A stretch of DNA of 64,000 nucleotides from Persicaria tinctoria (GCA_037127255.1 JBANSL010000004.1:23009967-23073966); one strand, 5' to 3'. Counted from the first letter of the stretch, positions 31,048 through 43,004 are shown. The notes: generated by a model not told the origin, from the letters alone. Program-made: numbers and translations.

Positions 31048-32120
31048 CCAAGAATGAATGGATATGTCATCATCCTCATTTGGATCTCCACATCCATCCG
31101 AGGACGACACATCCAAGTTCAAAGGGGTAGCATCAAGAGGTCTTTCACTGCTCAACCTATTCAATGGAGGGAGCGACATAGATCTAGTAGCATAACCATT
31201 AGGAGAGGTACTTACCTTTGTTTCCAAGTGCTTTCCCTTCTCTCCTTCATTATGCCCTTGTGGTGGTTCCTTCGGCTTCTTGTTCTTAGATCTCCTCCTT
31301 CTCCTACCATTCCTAGCTTTGTTGTCGTTTGGTTGTTTATCCTCAATCTCCTCAATCCTTGCAATATCATTATCACCATTAGAATCTATCAAAGGAGGGG
31401 AGGTTCTAAGGACGGTATTTACCTTGATGTTGGCGTCCTTTCGGGAGGGAGTGATCACTCCTTTACCATTGGCTCCCTTAGTGTTGTCTTTGCTAGAACC
31501 TTGAGCATATTTGTCATTGTTCTCGGCCATCTTCTCCTCCGCGGTCAATCCAGACGCACCATAAGGAATGTCTCAGCCATTTGGCTCCTTTGCTTGCTCC
31601 TTTTGCTTTCCTTTTTCTTGGGTATTCAAACTATGGGGAGCATTCGTAGGGAAATGGTTAGAAGCTTTGGTGTTCAAAGGACACTCGTACGGATTATGTC
31701 CAAAAGTATAACACTTACCATAATACTTGGGCTCATGTTCAATAAAGAAAGAAACATTAAGCTTAGTATTGTTGGTAAAAGCAATAGTTACCTCCTTGTT
31801 GATTGGCTCGACAAAGTTGATCTTAATAAGGGCACGAGCATATGACTTCTTCTTCCTTTCTTTGGTAACCTTATCAACAAAAAGAGGTTTACCAAGGGTT
31901 CAAGCAACCTTACCTATAACGTTATGTGTCCAAATATTGATTGGAACTCTCATCATGTGGACCCAAAGGGGCACCGTAGCCGTTTCCTTCTTTGTGAAAG
32001 CAAACATCTCTGGGACATGCTTGAGGATGAAAGGCCGGCCATGGATGAAGTAAGGCCGGCCATTGATGAAGTAACGTCTCCTCCGAGTTAAAGGAGAAAA
32101 CAAACCAACCATTCTCCTCA
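31048..32120 (-). pseudogene. LINE F ORF1, zinc-knuckle and C-terminal basic region
   Basis: On the minus strand the region after the DUF4283 part carries a decayed CCHC knuckle near 31735-31690 (YGKCYTFGHNPYECP): the first Cys is Tyr, while the remaining Cys, His and Cys are in register. A Lys/Arg-rich segment follows (RRRRRSKNKKPKEP) and then an acidic tail up to the gypsy C insertion point. A frame break and a stop lie near 31553-31575. ORF1 would bind LINE RNA. The Cys loss and the breaks fit an inactive copy. Confidence 0.8.
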
Positions 32121-33103
32121 TAGAACTTTGATTTCACGCCCCATCCTCTTCGCATCTCATTGATCTTGAAATTTCCCGGATGGCGGCCAACATATTGACC
32201 CAAGAGGGTCCATCCCCACACCTCATGGCTAGGAATAGCTTCACACATATCAATCTCAATAATCTTTTTAGACTTGTTTTCCTCAAAGAAATCAATCTTA
32301 CCTCCAACTCCCGTGTTCATAAAGATCTTTTTAGGTTTATCAAACCAAACATTAGCCGGGTGAGAAGGCGTCCCTTGTTTTGGAGGAGGATTCTTACTGT
32401 TAGAGGTATTCGGGTCATTAGGCGCAAGACAATCAGGCGCTGGGGGAGCATCCGCGGGGCGCTGGCCATCACTCGCGCTCGCAGGAGAACCATCGTTGGG
32501 TGCAGTGGGCACGTGCTCGCTAGGCATGGACATCAGGGCATCAAGGGAAGCCTCTGGTGCACTTTGGCCATCAGCGAGAGCGCCATCTACTCCGCTGCCA
32601 GCGATGGTCTCCTGGGCACTTAGCGAGGAACAAGACATGGTGACATTGGGCACCTCGCTAGCGATAGCCACCCGAGAGCTCGTCTCGCTAGTAGCGAAAG
32701 GTGTCGGGATTCCAACTCCGTTGCTAGCGATAGGTGTCCGGCTATCCAGCGATAGGAGCTGCGCGGAAGCCTCACTGCTAGCGATATGCGCCTGGGTGCT
32801 CGGCTGCTTCCCAGAAGCATCAAGGACGCACTCAATCACCAAAGGCTCGTCCGTAAAGGGAGGGTTCTTGGGCAACCAATCTCTATTGACGGTGGGAGCG
32901 AGAGGTATCCCAGCGGTGCTAGCGAGCGAAGTAACCGGTTTGACGCCAAGTTCAGAAATTTCGGCGCCTAGCTCATGGATATCCAAAGTAACATTTGAAT
33001 TCAAACAAGGAGTTTCTAGGGAACTTACCTCAGAATTAATTCCATCATTAAGTTGAACCAAGTTTGAATTTGAATTCAAACTCACTTCATTAATTGCATT
33101 CAC
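31922..33103 (-). pseudogene. LINE F ORF1, DUF4283-type RNA-binding region
   Basis: The open frame has an Ala/Ser/Pro-rich first half (to about residue 240). It then has the PANVWFDKPKKIFMNTGVGG segment and the DUF4283-like domain (SHEVWGWTLLGQYVGRHPGN, GVKSKFYEENGWFVFSFNSE), which is the RRM-like nucleic-acid-binding unit of plant L1 ORF1. The frame shifts near 32090, after which the expected VPIW-type strand is found in another frame (FILKHVPEMFAFTKKE; VHMMRVPINIWTHNVIGKVA). The upstream part of ORF1 lies at 33113-33646. Confidence 0.85.
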
Positions 33104-33112
33104 ACAAGATGG

Positions 33113-33646
33113 CTAAAGGGGGAATGGACCTTGCAAATTCCCAAGGCCAACATTCAATGCACTCGCTCCCACCATTGGATGCTCCTTGACCTCACCAACG
33201 GTTCCAATGGAAGATCCAGCCGGTGTGGGGAGGCATTGTAGTGGTTCTTTTGCCGGTGGAGGAGACACCATTTCCGCCACCTTAGCAAACTCCTTAAAGA
33301 AGTTACCTTCAAGCTCCTCGTCTTTGTTCTTACCATGCGTGTCCTGAATATCCTCCTCATTGACATTACAATTGAGCATAGAAGGATCATTTTTCTTACC
33401 TTGAACCGAAGATGAAGATGAAGGGATCTTCTTTCTCAAGTCCATGGCTGTTCGTCCACCATTTCTCATCGTTTTAGCTCCATTAGTAGAAGGAGCCTCA
33501 ACTCCACCATTAGTAGTATAAGTTTTAGACTTCTTCATCTTTTTCATTTCTCCAACCCTCTTATTCGCCATGAGAGGTGAATTTTCAAGGTATTTGGAAG
33601 GGTCGACACCCCCCATACCTCCGTGATCCTTAGTTCTCTTGCTCAT
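33113..33646 (-). pseudogene. LINE F ORF1 N-terminal part
   Basis: The frame starts MSKRTKDHGGMGGVDPSKYL at 33646 and is Lys/Ser-rich with no recognised domain. It ends in a stop at 33113, ten bases before the next ORF1 piece opens. It is followed directly by the DUF4283-containing piece and is therefore most likely the true start of ORF1. Confidence 0.65.
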
Positions 33647-34164
33647 GAATCCTTAGAACATCACACAAGAAAAAATGAGCAGCAACAACCAAAAGCAAAC
33701 AAAACAAAGAAGAAACGAAAGAAAAACCAATCGGAAAAACAAGGAAACAAAGAAGACTCGTCGGAGAAGAGAGCTCCAACCAAAACAAGAGAGGAACAAG
33801 AAGAAGCACGAAAACCTCCTCAAGAAGTCGAAAACCAACAAGCAAAACAAACTAGGACCAAAACAAAGAGCAAGAAACCAAAGAAAGACCAACAACACAA
33901 CAGAGGAAGAGACGAAGGAGAAGAAGACGTGAGGGAGAAGAAGAAGAAAAACCTACCACCATCGGAGAATCACCATACCTCAACATCTAGGGAGGAGGAG
34001 GAAGGAAATCCATGGTTGACGGAGTAGAGAGCAAGGGAGGAGAAACCCCACCGGGGCAAGGTCGGAGCACCACACGCTTGGAGGCCGGAAATCGCCCAAG
34101 GAGAAGAGAGAAGAGAGAGCGTTTGGAATCGACTGACCAATTGAGAGCTCTTTCTTGATTCTAT
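33647..34164 (-). other. LINE F 5' leader
   Basis: Extends from the element's 5' boundary at the target duplication to the ORF1 start. It is CT-rich on the minus strand (TTCTCTCTTCTCCTTGGGCG near 34100). The long Lys/Glu-rich frames on the opposite strand are its antisense shadow. Confidence 0.7.
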
Positions 34165-34180
34165 CTTATCCAAGCTATCC

Positions 34181-34784
34181 TTAAGTTTATTCATGGAGGG
34201 TAGGGACCGATATGATTCAACAAGTTCAAACATCTCCCGAATCTGAACCTTATAACACTACTTCTCAAGGTATGGAATTTGAGCCTAATGTCATTTCCTC
34301 TAATCCTACATCTTCGGAACCTATAATTTGTGAATCCAATGAATATCCTAGTTCAGACAATGATGTACTCACTGCAATCAGAAAAGGCATTCATGAGTGT
34401 ACAAAAAGGCCTTTGTATCCATTATCCAACCACGCATCCTTGAACCGATTCTCTGCATGCATCCCACCAAAAGTTCATACAAAACCTTCACAAAATTTCT
34501 ACTCCTAAGATCCTTTCAGAAGTTATAAAGTAAAAAGAGGAGAGATCGAGAGCCATGAAAGCAGAGATGATCGCTCTAGAGAAAAATAATACATGGGAAA
34601 TTCTTGATAAGCTAATGGGAAAGAATGTTGTTGGTTGAAGGCGGATCTTTGTTCTTAAATACAATGCATGTGGGTCATTAGAGAGGTACAAAGCCCGCCT
34701 TGTAGCTAAAGGCTACACTCAGACATATGGAATTAATTACCAGGACACCTTTGCGCATGTTGCGAAAATGAATACAATGAGGAT
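34181..34784 (+). pseudogene. copia E reverse transcriptase, N-terminal part
   Basis: Continues copia E after the LINE. A linker (RDRYDSTSSNISRI, FEPNVISSNP) is followed by the start of the RT: CTKRPLYPLSNHASLNRFSA, then AMKAEMIALEKNNTWEI, a stop where W is expected ([19 protein letters not shown]), [20 protein letters not shown] and VAKMNTMR. Element A interrupts it at AGGAT (34780-34784), and the RT continues at 61662. The copia RT would contain the catalytic Asp pair in the second half. Confidence 0.9.
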
Positions 34785-34902
34785 TGATCGGTATAAAACA
34801 AAAACCCCGCAAGCGTACGATGTCAATTGTAGTAATCGAGTGTCTAATCTCAGGGACCGTGTGAATATCAATTGCAGAACCTGAACTTGTTCGCTAATTA
34901 AG
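34785..34902 (-). repeat. element A 3' LTR, outer piece
   Basis: The first 118 bp (plus-strand order) of the left LTR, matching 51374 onward, cut by element B at TTAAG (34898-34902). It continues at 45293. Confidence 0.92.
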
Positions 34903-36950
34903 TGTTGTGAACTGAATCTGCCATGTTTTACAATAACTTTTATATCGATTTCTGCATACGTTTCATGCATTTGGGCTAAGATAGTACAGAATCTATGTGG
35001 TTTATGTTTATTTGCCAAATTATGGAATCTACACCAGTTTCTGTTTAAATCGCAGAATTCGAGGCATTTTACAACAATTCTAAGGAAGGTCGGAAAAGAT
35101 CGGAAATCCACTACAGAAGTCCAAGGTCAAAGCAGCAACGGAACCAGTCGAATCGAGCCGAGAACCCAGGCTACTCGATCTCGAGTAGCTCTTACTCGAT
35201 CTCGACGAGTATGTCCGAGAACAGCCTTGTCGACTGGGAGCAGTGTCGAGAGCCAGACCAACCCAGCTCCGGAACCCAACTCGATCTCGACAAAGACCTG
35301 GTCGAGATCGACGAAGCCCAGTGCCACACCCGGAGTCGACGAGGAGAAGAGCCGAGGACGAGAAGCCGAGCACAATCCTAGTCGACCTCGACGAAACCCT
35401 TGTCGAGATCGACGAGCCACCCAGTGCCTCCGAGTCCGTGCCAAAGTGAAGTTGCTCGACCAAGAAGTCCACACCCCAACTCGACGAACCCTTGCCGAGA
35501 TCGACGAACCCTTGTCGAGATCGACTAAGCCCAGAGACCAGACCCAGGCTTGTCGAGCACACCTACCCGAGAGGACCTAGTCGACGGATCAATTCTACTC
35601 GAGGTCGACTAGGGCTACTCGAGGTCGACGAGCGCCAGGAGCCAAGTCCGAGCCACATCGAGCACCAGTTAGCCGAGACGATGACTTACCTATTTAGATT
35701 AATCTTTTCCCTTTTAGATTTATTTCCCTTAAGCAATTTATTTATCTTTTATGATTTTAGATATAGATAGAAGATTCTATCCTTGATTAGCGGGGTTTGA
35801 TCACTATAAATAAAGCCCTAGGGGCTCAGTTTTAATCATTCAATTTCAGAGACAATTAGTTAGTTACATAAAGAGAGAAGGAGAAGAGATTGTAAGTTTG
35901 AGTTTATGCAATTTAGTTATTTTATACATCAATGTCTGGGATTGCGATGAGGCGTGAGTAGTCCACCCACTTCTGGGGTTGGGGTGAGCCCGACGGTGGC
36001 CATGTGAGGTGACGCGGTAAAGGTCAGATTTTGTTATGCAATTCGTCGTCTATCCCTATGAGCATGATTCTTTTGCGAGAGTTGAAGGTGATCCTTGTTT
36101 GTGTTATTGAAGCGAAAGTGATCTTAATGCAACTTGGGTTAATTATGTGAAAAAGGGTTAGTAACAATTAGGGTTTATGCGAAAGCCTCTATATGCCTAT
36201 TTGTTAATAACGAAAGTTATTTGATGGAAAGCATGATCTTTTGTGCCTTTATGTGTTACTTTGCATGGTTATCGTTGTGGTGTTGATACCCTGGTCTTGG
36301 GAGTCTTTTATTATATTGATTTATTTCTGTCAAAGTTCTTAGTTTGGGTTCGAAAATTTGCATTTTAAAGTTTCTGTTTCCAGTCGACATAGAGTAGTTC
36401 TCGTCGATCTCGAGTAGGACCTTGTCGAGATCGAGTAGGAACTGGTCTAGGTCGAGTTGAGTTTCTGCTTTCTGTCGTCGATTTTCAGTTTCTGCCTTTG
36501 CTGTTCTTTGTCGATCTCGAGTAGGTGTGGTCGAGATCGAGTTGATTTGTCTGCCTCGAGTTGATTGCTTTCGTTTCTATTTTCTGTTTTCATCACTGTT
36601 CTTTGTCGATGTAGAGGACTGTTACTCGAGATCGATTAGCTTCTGTGTCCTCGATTTAATTTCTGCTTTGCTTTGTCTTTTCTGTCTTCGTTTAGTTCAT
36701 TGCTTTTGTTTTTTATTTTCTGCTTTTATTTCTGTTTCTTTCCTTGTTTCTGTGTTTCTGTCTTTCTGCTGCTTTGTCTGTGAGATTTACAGCTACCTGA
36801 GAACTGCTGACGTGCTTACTTGTGGATTCGATCCTGATTATCTCTTACTACAACGGGAGGAAGTCTTGTATTTATTTGTTGAGACAGGGAAGTCAGTTTG
36901 AACTATATTTCATATTTATTTCATACTTGACACATCCTCCTGAAACAACA
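34903..36950 (+). repeat. element B 5' LTR
   Basis: 2048 bp. It carries dense TCGA/GATC-centred motifs at 35160-35650 (upstream of the TATA box) and 36385-36660 (downstream). It lacks a ~220-bp segment present in the 3' LTR (about 43768-44007). Confidence 0.93.
35805..35812 (+). promoter_or_regulatory. TATA box of the element B 5' LTR
   Basis: TATAAATA in a CACTATAAATAAAGCCC context. The same box occurs in the 3' LTR (44142-44149) and, inverted, in solo LTR H (16474-16481). Transcription would start about 30 bp downstream. Confidence 0.7.
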
Positions 36951-37983
36951 TTATGCCAAATAGAAGAATTGATTTTTGAAGGACTAAGAAAATAAGAAGA
37001 GGAAAAATAAAAAATTGCAAGTTTTTATGAACATATGAAGCGAAACATTCCAGAGTCAGGGTTCAGCAGAACAATGCATCATCGATAGACCACTTAAATT
37101 TTCATGCCTGGACAAATTGAAAAGAGATATTTGAAGGTAAACTATCTAAATTCATTATCAATAGCCTTTGCATGTCGCAATAACTATGTATGTTTCAATT
37201 AACTACCACTTAGCCTACACATGTTACAGAATCAATCAAGTTGGACTCTTTAAGCACTTAGACCCCAGCGAATAAATCGATCAAACAATCGCAGGTGCGA
37301 TCTGCATAACCAACTCAAACCTAGGTTGTCTGTGATAGTTTATTATTCTTAGGAGAATTAAATAGATTGCTCATAAACAATTCTCGAGTTCAATCCATGT
37401 ATTCAAATAAAATTAAAAACTTCATCTATATATCCTATCTCAATTCGCAGTCGACGCATGTTGAACATCAACAAGATTCCAATCAATCATCTAATTAATC
37501 GGATTAAACACTCATGGATCAAATCCAACAAATATTAGAATTCATTCAAGCAATTATCACGCACATGTCTAACTTATCATCGTTTAGATCACCCCAACCT
37601 AAAACAAAGAAATTAGCCAGACATGGATTCAGAGACAATAAAAGAAATCACGATGAAAGAATATAAAACTAGATTAACAGAACTTATCTTGAATCCAGCA
37701 AAACAATCATTCAAAAAGAAATCTCGGAAAAGCCTAACCTCCCCATGTCTACAACTAGGGTTTGTGGAATGAAAATTGGACGTCTTCAGAGCCAACCCTA
37801 ATTCTCCATCTATATTACTAACTAAAGTATCAAAATAATCCTAAATTAATAATAAAATACACCAAAAAGTCATCCAATAAAGGATAGAAGCGAATAAAAA
37901 ATCCCGAAGAAATAACGCGAAAAGACAGGTATCGACTCGATACATGAGAGTATCGACACGATATTAGCTACTGTAAAGAATTC
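36951..37983. repeat. copy of element A LTR sequence lodged between B's 5' LTR and primer site
   Basis: Nearly identical (about eight differences by eye) to the DNA just outside B's 3' end (45288 to about 46320). It begins at the exact LTR end (TTATGCC against TTAAGCC) and stops at GAATTC|TG. The last 23 bp of B's LTR are then repeated (37984-38006) before the primer site. It is not part of a normal LTR element. Confidence 0.92.
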
Positions 37984-38008
37984 TGACACATCCTCCTGAA
38001 ACAACAAA

Positions 38009-38027
38009 TTGGCGCCGTTGCCGGGGA
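38009..38027 (+). other. element B primer-binding site (tRNA-Asp type)
   Basis: TTGGCGCCGTTGCCGGGGA, the tRNA-Asp-type primer site commonly reported for plant Athila/Tat gypsy elements. It is placed after the repeated LTR tail. Confidence 0.85.
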
Positions 38028-38089
38028 AGCAATCATTCGCGCCTTAGGTAGTCAGTTCTCACTTTTCTCTTGAGTGAATTCACAGGTGT

Positions 38090-41000
38090 ATGCGCCGTTC
38101 TGGTATCCCACCTGAGTTTGACGCCTTAGACGAACCGGAATGCCTCCTACACATCAGAGCTAGACTGCAAAGAGCCGTGGCAGCCGCTGAAACACAGGAG
38201 CAGCTGATACAGAGGCTTACCAGGGAACTAGCCGCAAAGGATACAACTATCGCGAATGAGAGGACGGCGAGGGAACAAACAAATGAGCTCGCAAGGCAAG
38301 CAGAAGCTGAGCTTGCCCAATATCCAACCACTGCAGTGGATTATATGCATCCCACTCTCGTCGTTCCTGAATCAGCGATTCTAATCCCTGATAACTCTTT
38401 TGAAATTCGCACTCAATTTCTTATAGAGCTTAAAAATAATGCCTTTTATGGTAGATTTAATGAGTGTCCTCTTGAACATATTACAAACTTTTCTGACATG
38501 TGTCGTACTCTTGCTGAAGGTACAACCCTGGAATATGTCAAGATGAAAGCTTTTCGCTGGTCTCTCGCTGGACCTGCACTGAAATGGCTGGAAGGGCTGA
38601 AAGCAAGATCACTCACAACCTGGGCCCAAGTAGAGCAAGAGTTTCTGAACAAATTCTTCCCACCCGCCAAAACAGCACATCTCCGCCAGAAAATCACCGC
38701 CTTCAAACAGAAGCAAGGGGAACCGCTGGCAAAGGCATGGGAACGCTACAAGGAACTGCTGCAATCTTGCCCTACTCATGGACAGCCACCCTACGTCATT
38801 CAGGACATCTTCTTCAACTCTCTTGATCAAGTCACTAAGGACAGAATCAACCATTATACTCGCTATGAGTATCTGACAATGCCGCCAAGTGACGCATGGG
38901 GTGTGCTAGAAAAGCTCACTAACTACGACAACAAGTATGGGTCTACTGCAACCTATGAAGAGAACCCATACGCCAGGCCAGCACCATCCATGCCCCTATA
39001 TGATCCCCCTAAGGAGATCGATCCAGATGTTAGGGAGCAGTACTACAGAGATCAGAATAAAAAGCTCATCAAGCAAGTAAAGTATCTCTCTGACAACCAA
39101 CTCTGCATTGAATGTGGATCGCAATGGCACACCACTCCTGAGTGCCCACACGCAAAGCAAGTAAGGATGGCAGAGCATAATGAGGAGGCAGCTTACGCAG
39201 GGGGTCCCAATCGCTACATGGGGGACCAAAGGTTTCAGCAACCACAATGGAACCAAGGTGTCCCTAGGAACCCCCCGCCCTACAGAGCTCCAGGACATTC
39301 GGAAAGGGACCAGAAAAAGGATGATATACAGACAGTCTTGAAGGAAATACGGAGGAACCACTCAGAAACTATGCAATCCTTCAACTCCATCTATACTCAG
39401 ATGCAAGGTGTCAACTCTAGGCTTGGGGAAATTGATGTATGGCGAAAGTCAGTTGATACACAGATTGGTCAACTAGCAGCAGGAATCCCCAGACAGTCAG
39501 GTTCGCTCCCTGGATCTTCAGAACCAAATCCTAAGGGAAAGACTGGACATATCGCTGCTGTAAAACTCAGAAGCGGCCATCAATTGCAAGAGACAGAGGT
39601 CAGAAAACAGCAGAACAACGAAGAACAACTGCTCGACCAGAGCCTAGTCGATCTCGAGGAGAGCCTACTCGATGTCGAGGAGAAACTTCCAGAATCCTCG
39701 TCTGCGCCGAACAGCAACTCGACTGCACCCAACCTGGTCGAGATCGACAAGGGCCTAGTCGATGTCGAGGAGCCCTTAGTCGACATAGAGCAGCCTGCAG
39801 CATCTCCGACGTCCGTTCTGGCTCCGAATCAGAAAAAGAAGCTGCCTTTCCCCACAAAATCTCCAAAGGACCCGGCGGAAAAGAAATTTTAGCGCTTCAT
39901 CAAAATGCTTCAGAAGCTCAACGTCACCATCCCCTTCACATAAGCTCTCAATGAAATGCCATCCTATGTCAAGTTCCTGAAGGAGATTCTGAGCAAAAAG
40001 CGGTCGATGGCTGAAATCACAGAGGAGTGCAGCCATTTAGACATTCTGGAGAAGAGGCCGGATCCAGGCAAGTTTGCTATAACTATTGGGTTTGGTCCAT
40101 ACAAAATTAATGCTTTATGTGATCTTGGAGCTAGTGGGAGTATAATGCCTTTAACGATTTGGTCCAAGATTAAGATAGGTGCCCTAGAGCCTGTGGATGT
40201 TAGACTTTACATGGCCAACAACACGGGGGTCATTCCAACAGGCATGGTGGACAATGTGCCAGTACAAGTAGGTAAATTCTTTGTCCCTGCTGATTTCCTA
40301 GTTGTTGATATGCAAGAGGATCCTTCTTGTCCAATTATTCTAGGAAGGCCCTTCTTGGCAACGGTGGATGCCAACATAAGCGTAAGGAAAGGAGTGCTCA
40401 CCTTCAACATCAGCGATGAGGTAATCGAGTATTCCTTTAATAAAACTGAAAGGCATACAGGTCCAATGGAAGAGGTCAAATCTATCTCAGCTGGCTACAT
40501 CACCTGCGGGGAACCCAAGGTCAGAAATATGACCCCTGGGGAGCTGGAAAAGAGGGACATGGAGGCCCAGGTGGAGGAGATCATGGAAATTCTCAAGGAG
40601 AACACAGAGAATCCAATCGACACAGATCAAGGTAAGTCATTGTGGATTAATTATTTTTTGGATGCCTTGACAGAAACCAAGTATGGGGTCAAGATCGACC
40701 AAGGCTCCTCGACATCGAGTACCATAGTCGATCTCGACCAAACCAAGGAGCCTCCACCAGCACCAGCCTCGTCGAGCAGCCAGACGGAAGCAGAACCCTA
40801 CTCGACCTCGAGTAGACTCGTCGAGATCGACCACCACTCGGCCAACTCGACTTCGCCTTCCTCGACGCTGACGACTCCAGAACTAGAACCCTTGTCGATC
40901 TCGAGTACGCTACTCGATGTCGACCAACTTCAGCATCCTCGGGCAACGTCTTCCTCGACACAGACTCCACCAGACGGACCAAGCTCGTCGACCTCGACCA

Positions 41001-41512
41001 GGCTTGTCGAGATCGACCACCATCCGGCTCCACCAGTTTCTTCCTCCTCGACGCTGGAGCCACCAGGAGCGGAGCCCTACTCGATATCGAGTAGCCTACT
41101 CGATATCGACAAGACCTATCCTTCGTCTACTTCCGCATCCTAAAGCAGACAACCACCGGAACCTGCAGACTCGTCGAGATCGACTAGCCCTAGTCAAGAT
41201 CGACCAAACACCATGGTTCCCGATTCTGTCTCTGCGAAGGTAAGCCAAGGTATGGATCTTTCTTCTCCTATTTCCATTAAAGATTTATCTATACATGGGA
41301 GAGGTTTGCCTTGGTATGTGCGATTGTGCAGGATATCCAATGATGAGCCCAAGGAATATGAAGTTGGAGACAAGCTCTATGTCTCTAAATCAAAGGATTA
41401 TTGGTTCCCCAACAAATTTAACAAGAAGCGGATGGGGCCTTTCGTGGTGAACAAGATCCATTCTGGAGGATTACAGCTGATGGACAAGAATAGAGTCCTA
41501 TTTGAGGCCTAA
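38090..41512 (+). pseudogene. element B gag-protease frame with integrase tail (three in-frame stops)
   Basis: One frame of about 1140 codons, interrupted by TAG at 39890, TAA at 39941 and TAA at 41141. Residues 1-90 are helical and charged. About 118-247 is the retrotransposon gag domain (NAFYGRFNECPLEHITNFSD, WLEGLKARSLTTWAQVEQEF). About 338-351 is a CCHC knuckle (CIECGSQWHTTPEC). The protease starts after MPSYVKFLKEILSKKR and has CDLGASGSIMPL (active site D-L-G, as in Athila) and CPIILGRPFLATVDA. Two linkers, at the gag end (39630-39790) and after the protease (40690-41200), are built of repeats such as SSRLVEIDHH, STLLDVDQ and IVDLDQ. The last ~60 residues (YEVGDKLYVSKSKD, KKRMGPFVVNKI) match only the C-terminal end of Athila integrase. 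RT, RNase H and the integrase core are missing. Confidence 0.88.
41077..41094. repeat. 18-bp perfect palindrome in the element B coding linker
   Basis: CTACTCGATATCGAGTAG is self-complementary. It is the most regular copy of the TCGA/GATC-type motif that recurs through B's LTRs and coding linkers. Confidence 0.9.
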
Positions 41513-43004
41513 GCTACATGGGCCCTGCAAATGCCCCCTTGAGTTAAATGGAAAAGTCAGCCTAGCGACTATAAAATCTAGAGCATGTACATAGACTTTT
41601 TAGGACTTTTGAGACTTTGTTGCTTTTTGTTTTTTGGTTTTCGAACTTTTAGTTTTTCTATTGTGGGTATATGTCTTCTACACTTTTCAGGTCCATGGAT
41701 ATAACCAAGCAATATACATACTCGGCCCAGGAGGTGCTTCCATTCGAAATTTTGAGGCCCGACACACCTGTCTTGTGAGTTTCTTCCTTTACCCTTGTTT
41801 TTTATACAGTGAGGACACTATAATGTTTAAGTATGGGGTGGGGGAAGGGCTTACTTTGTGCATATTTTGATTTATTTGACATTTTTTGTGCATTTATTTC
41901 TTTGAATTGCTACATGGCTATTTTGGAATGCATTATTGATTTATGTGCTTATATGCATGTTTTCCAAAACTTGAGAAAAATGACCCCCATTGAAAATTTT
42001 GATTAATGTCATGGAAGCTTATATTGAACTCGACGATGCAAAATTAGATTCATTAGAGATATAGCATGAAATTGCCTAGTAAGGGAAGTCACAATGAAGT
42101 GCATTATTTCTTGAAAACCATGAAAGGAGGTAAAATTTGAAATTGCTTTTGACATGTTGCATGATAAAATGATGGAGGACTTTATATTTCCATATAATGC
42201 TCACTGTTTAAATTCCTAGCCTTACCTATGCTTATGCATCACAAAAACCATAATATGCCTTATTTCAAATATTTGCTCCACATGATCTAAATATTGCCAT
42301 TCTTTACCTTATCCGGGGATTATGTTGAGAATGATGTTACATTATGGAGATGTTATATGGTGTTTGTGATCATTATCATTATTGGAGTTTGGAAGGAAAT
42401 TATTTGAAATATATGGAAAATTTAATGAGTGAAAGAAAATCCAATCACTCAGGAGATAAAGGTAGATTGACCCTGCTATCTGAGATAATAGTTTGGAGAG
42501 ATGGGACACATTGTGAGGAGTCCAAAGCACTAAGTATCCGGGGCCATTCATGACACCCATGTTTGCGACTCGCGAGAAGGCAGTGCTGAGGTTAGAGAGG
42601 TAAAAGCATTATTATTGATAAAAGCATTATGAAAGGTGATGAATCTAATGAGAAAGAATGTGGTATGAAAGTTTGGAAAGTACTCCATTTCCCCGGATTA
42701 TTAGCACCACATTGCCAAAAGTTGCCCACCTTTTGCCTTTTACCAATCTACTCCTTCATGAGCTTAAATTAAAGTCCTCTTGATTATCAAATGCTTTGTC
42801 ACGAATGAATGTTTTTGCATAACCCTCCTTTTGTGAGTAGATGTTGCTTTTGTATAATTGCACATGCATGGATCTGTGACACTAGTACCTTTTCGAGGAT
42901 GGTAATTGATTGCGGGGTTATATGGCAATGAATCTAAGATGTTGAGAGTTTGAATTCTTCCCATGAATGACAAATAAAAGAATTGCTTGAGGACAAGCAA
43001 GCTT
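41513..43004 (+). other. element B non-coding 3' region
   Basis: About 1.5 kb between the coding frame and the 3' LTR. No env-like or other frame is recognised. It holds a polypurine-like AAGTATGGGGTGGGGG at 41829-41848, distinct from the LTR-adjacent tract. Confidence 0.7.

Larger units (their letters stand above)
18715..34164 (-). mobile_element. L1-type LINE 'F' (near full length), split by gypsy C
   Basis: The 16-bp duplication CTTATCCAAGCTATCC (18699-18714 and 34165-34180) brackets it. On the minus strand the order is a 5' leader (34164 to ~33650), ORF1 with DUF4283 and a decayed zinc knuckle, and ORF2 with an endonuclease, an RT and a zf-RVT/RNase-H-like tail. Removing gypsy C (22756-31047) and its duplication leaves about 7.15 kb, normal for a plant L1. 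The 3' side carries a poly(G) tract (minus strand) instead of a clear poly(A). Frameshifts and stops in ORF1 and ORF2 indicate an inactive copy. Confidence 0.92.

Noticed and set aside
33623..34027. Lys/Glu/Gln-rich plus-strand frame
   Set aside because: It is antisense to the LINE 5' leader and ORF1 start; its composition reflects the CT-rich sequence of the other strand.
35080..35562. Ser/Arg-rich frames on both strands in B's LTR (also 43196-43696)
   Set aside because: They are by-products of the TCGA/GATC repeat words (TCG, CGA and GAT codons) and have no independent support.
36527..36901. A 124-residue hydrophobic open frame (repeated at 44864-45238)
   Set aside because: It lies wholly inside element B's LTR, is duplicated only because the LTR is, starts within the TCGA motif array and matches no family.
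41513..43004. Possible env-like gene in element B
   Set aside because: Athila relatives can have an env-like frame here, but no frame longer than about 80 codons, signal peptide or membrane segment is evident.
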